A DNA stretch of 33,190 bases. Origin: an uncultured Rikenellaceae bacterium (lineage in GTDB: Bacteria; Bacteroidota; Bacteroidia; Bacteroidales; Rikenellaceae). The translations under genes and the position numbers were made by a program. The stretch covers positions 1 through 33,190 of the forward strand of contig CAMQVY010000021.1 in NCBI GenBank assembly GCA_947038405.1, written 5' to 3'. Below are positions 15,686 to 23,625 of this stretch, one piece after another (the first letter of the stretch is position 1; the number at the start of each line of letters is the position of its first letter). The notes under the pieces were generated by a model. The model was not told the origin of the DNA and made no database searches. It was given only the letters and a program-made list of their open reading frames with translations.

Positions 15686-16965
15686 TATTTATTAATTTTT
15701 AAAACTTGACCAATACGTAAACTATGTGAATTTTTAAGATTATTCCACTTCACCAGTTGACTTACACTAACCCTAAATTTAAGTGCAATTGCACCTAGAT
15801 TATCATTTTTCTTAACTTTATAAGTAGTCGAATTTGATTCCAAAGCAAAGAACTTTTGGGTTTTATTCGTTGCATTAGGCTTTAAATATTGAGCTAAAAA
15901 TAGAGTGTCTTTTTTTAATATATCCTCCTCTTTATCCAAATACTTCATAATATCTGGCTTAGGAAGCTTCAGAGAGTAACTCTTTTTCTGAGCAGGAATA
16001 ATATCCAATTTATATTGAGGGTTTAATGCTCTAATTACCTCAATTGGAGTCCCAATAGTTGATGTAATTTGTTGAAAGTGCATCAATTTATTCACATTAA
16101 TAGTGTCTGTAACAAGAGGAATTGAAGTCTCTATAAATGCTAAATTATGCTCTGCAGAGTATGTGTATGCATAAGTTGCCGCAATAAAAGATGGTATGTA
16201 TCCACGTGTCTCTTTGGGTAGATAGTAATATACATCCCAAAAAGTTTTCGCTCCAGAACCAGCACGCTTTAATGCCTTATTTACATTACCTGGGCCGCAA
16301 TTGTATGATGCAATAGCTAATGTCCAATCGCCATACAAGTTATACATATCTTTTAAATATTTACATGCAGCTTTAGTGGCTTTTATTGGGTCTCGTCTCT
16401 CATCCACAAAAGATGTGATCTCTAAGTTATAACTTTTACCTGTACCATACATGAATTGCCATAACCCTGTAGCACCCATTCTTGAGACTGCAACAGATGA
16501 TAATCCAGACTCAATAACTGGTAGCATCCTTAATTCTAAAGGCATATCATTCTTCATTAGCTCCTCTTCGATCATAGGGAAATAGTGCTGAGAAAGACCA
16601 AGCACGCGACTAATAAGACTCTTGTTTCTACCCGTATATGATACTATATATCTCTTAACAATATCATTATATGTGAATGCGATTGGAGACATCAAGTTCT
16701 GAACTCTTTCAATATATATAGAGTCAGGTGTACTAGATGTCATCACTTCTGTCATATCAATATCTATCAAACTTGAGTAGTATTCATCGTAATTACTTAC
16801 AATACCTTTATTATACCACTCACACAGTACTGAATCATACTGCTCTGGTTCATATTTTAAGTTTAATGGGACATCGAATAAATTTTCATCTTCATTACTG
16901 ATCGCCATAATCTCAGAGTATATGAATAAGGATAACAGTGAGGTGAAAATAATTTTATAATTCAT
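15685..16965 (-). CDS. mltD: Membrane-bound lytic murein transglycosylase D-like, with LysM
   Basis: A 426-residue peptidoglycan-cleaving enzyme. A signal peptide covers residues 1-21 (IIFTSLLSLFIYSEIMA); no lipobox is seen, so it may be periplasmic rather than lipid-anchored. The SLT domain lies at about 130-250, with catalytic Glu152 in PVIESGLSSVAVSRMGA and the GLWQFM and ASYNCGPGNV blocks of family 1. The last 46 residues form one LysM domain (YKVKKNDNLGAIALKF ... LRIGQVLKI), which binds peptidoglycan. Placement after parA-parB-DUF5683 is conserved in Bacteroidetes. E. coli MltD has two LysM domains; one is clear here. Confidence 0.93.
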   Translation of the reverse strand: MNYKIIFTSLLSLFIYSEIMAISNEDENLFDVPLNLKYEPEQYDSVLCEWYNKGIVSNYDEYYSSLIDIDMTEVMTSSTPDSIYIERVQNLMSPIAFTYNDIVKRYIVSYTGRNKSLISRVLGLSQHYFPMIEEELMKNDMPLELRMLPVIESGLSSVAVSRMGATGLWQFMYGTGKSYNLEITSFVDERRDPIKATKAACKYLKDMYNLYGDWTLAIASYNCGPGNVNKALKRAGSGAKTFWDVYYYLPKETRGYIPSFIAATYAYTYSAEHNLAFIETSIPLVTDTINVNKLMHFQQITSTIGTPIEVIRALNPQYKLDIIPAQKKSYSLKLPKPDIMKYLDKEEDILKKDTLFLAQYLKPNATNKTQKFFALESNSTTYKVKKNDNLGAIALKFRVSVSQLVKWNNLKNSHSLRIGQVLKINK

Positions 16966-17017
16966 ATCAAAATAATTTTATTTGAGGTATTAGTACCTCT
17001 TCTTCAAAATGTTTAAA

Positions 17018-18307
17018 CTAAAATTTAATATTAAAAGTCATACCAAATAGATTTTGATTTCCTTTACTCTGAGAGTATATGTTAGTGAAAATAGGCTCTA
17101 AGTTCATTGATAAATCATCACTAACATCATAATCTTGTAGATGAGCATCTACGTGAGCATCTACTATATTAAGGAGGTATAATCCAGCGGTTATAATTAA
17201 AGATAAGTCTCGGTTCCTTCTATAACTTCTCTTGAGATTATTTAGGTAGTCAGCGTCATACCTGCCATTAAATTCGTCGATAGTAGAATCATCTCCATCG
17301 GAAACAAGGTCTGAGGCTAGTTTAAATCTCTGGTAACCTCGATTGTTGAAGTCAATAACGTATGCCATAGTTGCAAAACCACCCATTACGATTGGCACTT
17401 TCCAATAACTTTTATTGTAAAATTGTCCAGCACCAGGACATATTGTAGATAAAGTTGTTGCTTTTTTCACAGAAGTCATCGCTCCGTCATAATTCACAAC
17501 ACCATCACCAAGGAAATAAACATACGACACAAGTGCCCCTGCAAATAGAAGTTGCCTATATGTGTTATGTTGTATCATCCTTGTCTGTACTGGATTCAGC
17601 TCCTCTCTCGTAGCGTTACGGCGTAACATAGCATCATACTCCGATTTATATTTAGAGTAGGTCTTATTTTGTTTAATTCCAAAAAATAATGCAGATCCTG
17701 CCGTACCATACAATACAGGAATTTTCCATACCTGATCGTTGTACAACTGAGAGAAACCTGGAACTACCAAAGATATAGCTGTCATTCTTGATATCGGAAT
17801 AGAGTCTCTAAAATATCTATTATATTTGGCAGGCTTCATATCTTTATTTAACTTTCGTTGCTCCTTTTTAGGCAATGACTGAAATAAGCTATCGGACATT
17901 GTTGTTGAGTCAGGTAACATATTCATGCCTAATGAGTCTAAAGCTATGCTATCCACAGAGATTGAATCGACACTGCGAATAGAATCCATCTGAGTAGAGT
18001 CCATTCGTAATGAATCTGTACTCAAAGAGTCTAATAATGGTTTTTTTAATCCCACTTGCGTTAATACACCACCAACAACTTTATACCTTATATTTACATC
18101 AAGAGTATCTTTTACAGCGTCAACACTATTTCGATCTTTTCTCCTCTTTTTTGATTTTTTACTTGAATCATTGTCCCCATCAAATGAACTATTAAATACA
18201 CCAAGTGTCGCACTCTTATCACTAGCGTACAGAGTAAAGTCTGACGATATTAATAGAATCAAAACCAGATATAAATAACGATTAATTAATTTGATATTTT
18301 TAAACAT
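17018..18307 (-). CDS. DUF5683 envelope protein with duplicated core motif
   Basis: A 429-residue protein of the DUF5683 family, found in Bacteroidetes between parB and mltD; function unknown. Order: signal peptide or membrane anchor (about 9-28), a Lys-rich stretch (SSKKSKKRRKDRN), a Ser-Asp-rich linker at about 92-150 (repeats of 'MDSI', 'VDSI', 'LDSL'), then two copies of one membrane-type module. The first copy has VVPGFSQLYNDQVWKIPVLYG, the second ICPGAGQFYNKSYWKVPIVMG; each is followed by a hydrophobic segment and a Tyr/Arg-rich loop. The gene is 33 nt after parB and 52 nt before mltD, so it belongs to their operon. A link between the envelope and the division cycle is suggested by context only. 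Confidence 0.85.
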   Translation of the reverse strand: MFKNIKLINRYLYLVLILLISSDFTLYASDKSATLGVFNSSFDGDNDSSKKSKKRRKDRNSVDAVKDTLDVNIRYKVVGGVLTQVGLKKPLLDSLSTDSLRMDSTQMDSIRSVDSISVDSIALDSLGMNMLPDSTTMSDSLFQSLPKKEQRKLNKDMKPAKYNRYFRDSIPISRMTAISLVVPGFSQLYNDQVWKIPVLYGTAGSALFFGIKQNKTYSKYKSEYDAMLRRNATREELNPVQTRMIQHNTYRQLLFAGALVSYVYFLGDGVVNYDGAMTSVKKATTLSTICPGAGQFYNKSYWKVPIVMGGFATMAYVIDFNNRGYQRFKLASDLVSDGDDSTIDEFNGRYDADYLNNLKRSYRRNRDLSLIITAGLYLLNIVDAHVDAHLQDYDVSDDLSMNLEPIFTNIYSQSKGNQNLFGMTFNIKF

Positions 18308-18339
18308 AAATAGATATTATTAAACAGAATATATCACTT

Positions 18340-19215
18340 TTAAATTGTGTGCTTCTCAAAATTAGATATAAATTTCTCAATATCTAGGTCATTTTCAAAA
18401 TCTACAACAATCTTACCTCCGCCTCTCTTATCTCTCTTGATACTAATATTTTGAGAAAATAGATTCTCAAGGTGTTCTACTAGTTTATTATAACTATCAG
18501 GATACTCTTCATCAACCACCTCTTTGGCAGGCTTTTGCTCTGCAATATTTTTTACCAACTCTTCAACTTGACGAACAGAGAACTCTTTTTTAACCGTTTT
18601 CTTCAGCACTAAAAGTTGTTGCTCATCAGGTGCTGCTGCCATAGCTTTTGCATGCCCCATTGTTATATATCCATCTCTTAGAGCAGACTGAATCTCCAAA
18701 GACATATTTAACAATCTCATGTAATTTGCAATTGTTGATCGCTTTTTTCCAACTCTAATAGATAGTGCGTCTTGCGTCATGTTGCACTCATCAATGAGAC
18801 GTTGAAGACTCAAAGCAACTTCTATTGGATTTAGGTCTTGTCTTTGAATGTTCTCAACTATAGCCATCTCGTGCAGAGTTTGGTCATCAACCTCTCTAAT
18901 GTATGCAGGGATAGATGTTAGTCCTGCAGACTGGCACGCTCTACATCTTCTTTCTCCACTTATTATTGTAAAAGAGTCTACTCCATTTCTACGTACAGTA
19001 ATTGGCTGAATAACCCCCAATGTTCTTATTGAATTAGCCAATTCATCCAAGCTCTCTTTATCAAAAAGAGTTCTTGGTTGCTTTGGATTAGATATGATTT
19101 TGTTTAGATCAATCTCTTCCATGTTACTAGCGCTAGTTTTAGCAACTACAACTGGAGCCTCTATGTCAAATATGGCACTAAGTCCTCTACCTAATCCCCC
19201 TCTATTTTTTTGCAT
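18340..19215 (-). CDS. parB: Chromosome-partitioning protein ParB
   Basis: A 291-residue ParB/Spo0J protein, a CTP-dependent DNA clamp that loads at parS and spreads to drive origin segregation. It opens with the conserved GGLGRGLSAIF. The CTPase motifs are present (box II GERRCRA at 87-93, and ENIQRQDLNPIEVA), then the helix-turn-helix (VGKKRSTIANYMRLL), and a C-terminal dimerisation region ending FISNFEKH. It follows parA by 54 nt. No parS site was recognised in this window. Confidence 0.96.
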   Translation of the reverse strand: MQKNRGGLGRGLSAIFDIEAPVVVAKTSASNMEEIDLNKIISNPKQPRTLFDKESLDELANSIRTLGVIQPITVRRNGVDSFTIISGERRCRACQSAGLTSIPAYIREVDDQTLHEMAIVENIQRQDLNPIEVALSLQRLIDECNMTQDALSIRVGKKRSTIANYMRLLNMSLEIQSALRDGYITMGHAKAMAAAPDEQQLLVLKKTVKKEFSVRQVEELVKNIAEQKPAKEVVDEEYPDSYNKLVEHLENLFSQNISIKRDKRGGGKIVVDFENDLDIEKFISNFEKHTI

Positions 19216-19269
19216 ATTTATAAATAAATTTCAAGACTATTAATGATAATAATATACTGTTTTGAGAAA

Positions 19270-20049
19270 TTATTGTTTCTCTTGTTGCGCACGCTTCTCT
19301 CTCTTAACAAACTCTTTTGCAAGATTCATATAATTGACACTTCCAACAGATGCCGCGTCGTGTAACAAAACAGGTTTTCCATAACTAGGTGCTTCACTAA
19401 GACGTACATTTCGTTGTATTATTGTCTCAAAAGTTAAGTGACCAAAGTGTTCTTTGACCTCAAAAGCAACTTGGTTTGCTAACCTTGTTCGGGCATACAT
19501 TGTCAGGACAAAGCCTTCAATGTCTAATTGAGGATTTAGTTTTGATTTAACTGTTTTAATTGTGTTCAAAAGTTTACCCAACCCTTCAAGTGCAAAATAC
19601 TCACACTGCACAGGAATCAAGACACTATCTGCTGCAACTAGGCAATTAACTGTAGTAAAACCAAGAGATGGCGAGCAATCGATAAATATGTAATCATATG
19701 AATCTTTCACTTCACTAAGAGCTTTTTTCAATCTAAAGTGTCCATCGTCCATATTAGACAATTCAGTCTCCGCTCCCACTAGATTGATACTAGAGGGAAG
19801 AATCCATAAATTTTTAATATCAGGAGATCTAACAACCGTCTCCGACACTTTTGCATCACCAATAATACAGTCATAAATATTTGCACTATTTATGTCTAGT
19901 CCCAACCCTGAAGTTGCATTAGCTTGTGGATCAGCATCAACGAGTAGCACTTTCTTTCCCATTACGGCAAGACAAGCTGCAATATTTATTGATGTTGTAG
20001 TTTTACCCACTCCGCCCTTCTGATTGGCTAGAGAGACAATTTTACCCAT
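19270..20049 (-). CDS. parA: Chromosome-partitioning ATPase ParA/Soj
   Basis: A 259-residue MinD/ParA ATPase with the deviant Walker A motif KGGVGKTT (residues 11-18), the A' motif VDADPQANAT and the Walker B-like block DYIFIDCSPSLG. It binds DNA non-specifically with ATP and moves ParB-parS complexes. The start is ATG at 20049; a TTG four codons upstream (20061) is rejected because that segment holds the likely ribosome-binding sequence (GAGGAA). First gene of the parA-parB-DUF5683-mltD-mnmE run. Confidence 0.96.
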   Translation of the reverse strand: MGKIVSLANQKGGVGKTTTSINIAACLAVMGKKVLLVDADPQANATSGLGLDINSANIYDCIIGDAKVSETVVRSPDIKNLWILPSSINLVGAETELSNMDDGHFRLKKALSEVKDSYDYIFIDCSPSLGFTTVNCLVAADSVLIPVQCEYFALEGLGKLLNTIKTVKSKLNPQLDIEGFVLTMYARTRLANQVAFEVKEHFGHLTFETIIQRNVRLSEAPSYGKPVLLHDAASVGSVNYMNLAKEFVKREKRAQQEKQ

Positions 20050-20080
20050 TATTTTCCTCAATTTTAAAGTTTATTCCCTG

Positions 20081-20088
20081 CAAATTTA
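20081..20088 (-). promoter_or_regulatory. Promoter -7 element for parA operon
   Basis: On the minus strand TAAATTTG, 31 nt before the parA ATG. A -33 TTTG is not seen at the usual distance. Confidence 0.45.
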
Positions 20089-20120
20089 ATCAAAATAATT
20101 AGTATCTATTAAAAAATGCG

Positions 20121-20128
20121 TATATTTG
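20121..20128 (+). promoter_or_regulatory. Promoter -7 element for the CPBP protease gene
   Basis: TATATTTG, 28 nt before the ATG at 20157, with no clear -33 element. It faces away from the parA element 32 bp to its left. Confidence 0.45.
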
Positions 20129-20156
20129 ATGCTAATAAATATTACTTTTTAAAATT

Positions 20157-21053
20157 ATGGAGGAACAAAAAGTGGATTTTAACGGTGATTTAAGAGATAA
20201 TGACGTTAATATCGAGTCGAAAAAAATCGTACAGTCAAGTCATAAAATTGAACAATCATCGTACGTAATGGATATACTTTCTGTTATTGGGGTTTTAGGA
20301 ATCACTATGATAGCTAGTAGCTTAATTATGGGTGTACTAGTCAATACAGGTAGTGCAAGTAAAGCATTTGCACTCTTCCTATCATATACAATACCATTCT
20401 CGTTGACAATTATATTTGCGATTTGGTTGTTCTTGCATAAAGGATATAAAAATGTTCTACCTAAATTTTCAATGTCATTTATTAATGCTCCGCTAGTTTT
20501 GTATGGTTGCGTACTACTTATTCTATCTAGTGTTGTTCTTGAGCCTGTGATCAGTATATTTCCGAAAGAGTGGATGACGACTCTGAATAAACAGATTGGG
20601 TCTAGTGGTTGGTCAATGTTGACAACTATAGTTATGGCTCCTATATTAGAAGAGATCCTATTCAGGGGGGTAATACAGGGTAGTGCAATGTCGAGATTTG
20701 GTGCTATGAGAGCTATATTTATATCGTCGGCTGTATTTGGACTAATCCATATAATGCCCCAACAGGTAATATACGCATTTGTCGTTGGACTAGTCCTTGG
20801 ATACGTATATTGGAAGACGAAGTCTATTATGTCGGTAATCACAATTCATGCCTTTAACAATAGTTTAGTATTTATTCAAAAGAGTATCTTTGGGGATGAT
20901 CTATCAAACGTCACTGTTAGAGAGCTTATAAAAAATGATACACTCTATTGGATAACATATTCAATTATAACAATACTGTTTATTACTGCTCTTGTGTTAC
21001 TACTCCAGCAGAGTTCAAAAGCAGATAAGCTAAAGAAAGAGAGTCTCATCTAA
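20157..21053 (+). CDS. CPBP (Abi/CAAX-type) intramembrane metalloprotease
   Basis: A 298-residue integral membrane protein with about eight hydrophobic segments after a polar 35-residue N-terminus. The CPBP motifs are intact: EEILFRG (Glu165, Glu166, Arg170), FGLIHIMPQQ (His198) and HAFNN (His231, Asn235), which coordinate the catalytic metal in this family. Eukaryotic relatives cleave prenylated CAAX proteins; bacterial ones act in bacteriocin immunity or unknown processes, so the substrate here cannot be named. It is transcribed divergently from parA, and a separate promoter follows it. Confidence 0.92.
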   Translation: MEEQKVDFNGDLRDNDVNIESKKIVQSSHKIEQSSYVMDILSVIGVLGITMIASSLIMGVLVNTGSASKAFALFLSYTIPFSLTIIFAIWLFLHKGYKNVLPKFSMSFINAPLVLYGCVLLILSSVVLEPVISIFPKEWMTTLNKQIGSSGWSMLTTIVMAPILEEILFRGVIQGSAMSRFGAMRAIFISSAVFGLIHIMPQQVIYAFVVGLVLGYVYWKTKSIMSVITIHAFNNSLVFIQKSIFGDDLSNVTVRELIKNDTLYWITYSIITILFITALVLLLQQSSKADKLKKESLI

Positions 21054-21158
21054 GATGTAACGCTATCAAAATAGAGCTATATTCTCAAACTTGACGAATC
21101 ATATTAAAGCAAAATTACACAACATAAAGAGTTCTGTAGACGTTATCTAAAAAAACAG

Positions 21159-21189
21159 TTTGATACTTCTATGAAAAAACATACCTTTG
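21159..21189 (+). promoter_or_regulatory. Consensus promoter with near-leaderless start
   Basis: TTTG (21159-21162), 19-nt spacer, TACCTTTG (21182-21189): a full consensus match. The ATG of the next gene begins at 21200, only 10 nt after the -7 element, so transcription would start within a few bases of the start codon. Confidence 0.75.
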
Positions 21190-21199
21190 TGAATTAAAG

Positions 21200-22108
21200 A
21201 TGCAGAAACTACAATACATATTAATTATATGCCTTACAATGGCATCGTTTGGTTGCAAAAGATTACTTGATCCTTTTACGACTGAAGAGATCGTTGTGGC
21301 TAGTGTCGGCGAGAGAAAACTACTCAGTGATGATGTCGAGTACATATTTACTGAAAACATGACAACAGAAGATAGTCTTGTCATACTAGAGTCCTATATA
21401 AATATGTGGATTAATAATCAGTTGAAATTAGAACGAGCAGAGTTAATGTTTTCTGAAAGTCAAGAGGATATTGATAATATGGTTGAGGAGTATCGCAATT
21501 CACTATTAAACTATAAATTAGACCAACACTACATAAATAAAAATATTGATGGGACTATTACAGAGTCAGACATCAATGATTATTATAGTAAAAACTCAAA
21601 GGAGTTTCGATTAGACAATGTTATTGTCAAAGGTAGAGTTGCTATTATCCCTGAATCATATAGGCAATCGGTTAAGCTTTTGGAGTTGATGAAGAGTCCA
21701 AACTCTGAAAAACAGCAAGATTTTATCGATATATGTGATAAGAACAATTTTCAACTAGTTAACTTTGACGATTGGGTAGATTTCAGTAAACTGTTAGGAT
21801 ACCTGCCGACAAGGAAAGAGGAGAGCTACACAAAACTACTGAATAAATCAGAGGTGCAGTTCATGTCTGACGAATCAAATAAATATCTTTTCAATATATA
21901 CGAAAGTAAAAACAAAGGAGATATTGCTCCAATAGAGTTTACAAAAGATAAAATTCGTAAAATTATATTGAACCAACGACGAGTTGATGTTATAAAGGCT
22001 TACGAGGATAGCTTATATGTCAAAGCTAAACAAGCAAATAGAATAAGTATAAATATATATAAAAATGAAGCAGAATCAATAGACTCTTTAATAGTAGATT
22101 CGTTGTAA
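21200..22108 (+). CDS. SurA-N-like lipoprotein without a parvulin domain
   Basis: A 302-residue exported protein. The lipoprotein signal ends SFGC with modified Cys19. The body resembles the chaperone part of SurA/PpiC-type foldases: a short strand VVASVGERKLLSDDV, then long amphipathic helices (EYRNSLLNYKLDQHYINK) and a 'ITESDINDYYSKNSKEF' segment like the one before PPIase domains. No parvulin active-site pattern follows, so it is probably a chaperone only (inference). It is the first of three genes with surA and the OstA-like gene (43 nt and about 70 nt apart), a cluster for outer-membrane biogenesis common in Bacteroidetes. Confidence 0.82.
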   Translation: MQKLQYILIICLTMASFGCKRLLDPFTTEEIVVASVGERKLLSDDVEYIFTENMTTEDSLVILESYINMWINNQLKLERAELMFSESQEDIDNMVEEYRNSLLNYKLDQHYINKNIDGTITESDINDYYSKNSKEFRLDNVIVKGRVAIIPESYRQSVKLLELMKSPNSEKQQDFIDICDKNNFQLVNFDDWVDFSKLLGYLPTRKEESYTKLLNKSEVQFMSDESNKYLFNIYESKNKGDIAPIEFTKDKIRKIILNQRRVDVIKAYEDSLYVKAKQANRISINIYKNEAESIDSLIVDSL

Positions 22109-22151
22109 TTTTGTTATACCTTTAATCCATAAAAATAGATAACTATATAAT

Positions 22152-23549
22152 ATGTTAAAAAAAACACTATCTTTAATCTGTTTTGCGACTTTAAGTTTCG
22201 CAACTAGCACATTTTCTCAAGAACAATTTGTGGCAGACAAAGTTGTTGCAGTTGTCGGAAACTCTGCAATTTTCTACTCGGACTTAGTAGATATGGGAGC
22301 ACAAATAGATAAGCAACGCAAGGAAGAGGGTTATACGCTTGATAGAGATGTTAAAAATGAGGCATTGGAGAGGTTGATGTTACAAAAGCTTCTATACAAC
22401 CAAGCTCTTATTGACTCTGTTGAGATTCAATCTAGCAATATTGAGATGGGTGTTGAGGAGAATGTACAAAAAATCATAGCTGATCTAGGTTCTATATCTG
22501 CGGTTGAGAAGAAGTATGAAAAGCCTATTTATGAGATAAAAAAGGATATGATTACTCAATATGAGGAGATGTCATATGCTCAATCAATGCAACAAACAGT
22601 TCAGGATAAAATCAAAATTACACCTGGGGAGGTATCTCGTTACTACAAGTCTCTTCCTAAAGACTCTCTACCTAAGATTCCTGAACAATATGTTTATGCC
22701 CAAATAACAAAAGTTCCAACTTCAACTAAAGAGGCTAAGCAGCGCACAAAAGAGACTCTTCTTGGACTAAGAGAGAGAATTGTTAACGGAACAAGATTTG
22801 AGGTCCTTGCTCGTATGTACTCTATTGATCAGAGTAGTGCACTTAGGGGTGGTGAGATGGATCCTTGTCCAGCTGCCAACTATGTAAAACCATTTGCAGA
22901 TGCCCTTATAAAACTAAAACCAAATCAAGTTTCAGAAGTTATTGAGACAGAGTTTGGATTCCATATAATACAGTTGATAGGTCAAAAAGGCGATTTGTAC
23001 CATTGTCGTCATATATTGATAAAACCTGTATTTTCAAACGTAGAGATTCTGGAGACTAACACAACTCTTGATAGTATTGCTAATATGATTAAGTCAGATT
23101 CAATTAGCTTTGCAGAGGCGGCATTATTACATTCGGATGATGAGTACTCGAAGCAGAATGGTGGAATTGTAAGTAATTATGAGATATTAAAAGCATACTA
23201 TCCTATGGCTAGAGCAAACCATACATCAACAAAAATCTCGAAAGAGGAGTTGATGCCTACGGAGTATCGTGAACTACAAAACCTAAAAATAGGTGAAATC
23301 TCGGAATCATTTAAATCTAACGATTTACATGGTAATATGCTAAGTAAAGTAGTTAAGCTTATTGAAATTATACCTTCACACTATCCTAATTTAGAGAATG
23401 ACTACCTTTTAATTGAGGAGACTGCACTAGCGGACAAAAAAGACCAAGGATTTCAAGAGTGGATTAATAAGACAATATCATCAATGTATATCAGAATAGA
23501 TACAGATGTTGATACATCTCTTTTTAAGAACCAAAATTGGGCAAAGTAG
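22152..23549 (+). CDS. surA: Periplasmic peptidyl-prolyl isomerase/chaperone SurA
   Basis: A 465-residue secreted foldase for outer-membrane proteins. Signal peptide 1-22 (LSLICFATLSFATSTFSQ). The SurA N-domain starts VADKVVAVVGNSAIFYSDL, followed by long helices. Parvulin domain 1 runs from about 176 to 280 (FEVLARMYSIDQSSALRGGEM ... FGFHIIQLIG), complete. Parvulin domain 2 runs from about 280 to 400 (YHCRHILIKP ... AEAALLHSDDEYSKQNGG), where the closing part is more diverged. Length and layout match SurA of Bacteroidetes. The naming rests on architecture; the exact orthologue among several SurA-like paralogues is not certain. Confidence 0.9.
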   Translation: MLKKTLSLICFATLSFATSTFSQEQFVADKVVAVVGNSAIFYSDLVDMGAQIDKQRKEEGYTLDRDVKNEALERLMLQKLLYNQALIDSVEIQSSNIEMGVEENVQKIIADLGSISAVEKKYEKPIYEIKKDMITQYEEMSYAQSMQQTVQDKIKITPGEVSRYYKSLPKDSLPKIPEQYVYAQITKVPTSTKEAKQRTKETLLGLRERIVNGTRFEVLARMYSIDQSSALRGGEMDPCPAANYVKPFADALIKLKPNQVSEVIETEFGFHIIQLIGQKGDLYHCRHILIKPVFSNVEILETNTTLDSIANMIKSDSISFAEAALLHSDDEYSKQNGGIVSNYEILKAYYPMARANHTSTKISKEELMPTEYRELQNLKIGEISESFKSNDLHGNMLSKVVKLIEIIPSHYPNLENDYLLIEETALADKKDQGFQEWINKTISSMYIRIDTDVDTSLFKNQNWAK

Positions 23550-23625
23550 TTAACAACATAAAACTTTCCCACTAGATTAGCAGATAATAAATTTAGAATA
23601 CTTTAATTTTACCACATTGTTTGGA

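Noticed and set aside
16201-16210. ACGTG core inside mltD as a possible parS site
   Set aside because: Flanks do not match the TGTTTCACGTGAAACA-type palindrome; no parS was found in the window.
20240-20842. 200-codon open frame on the minus strand
   Set aside because: Lies fully inside the CPBP protease gene, which has intact family motifs on the other strand.
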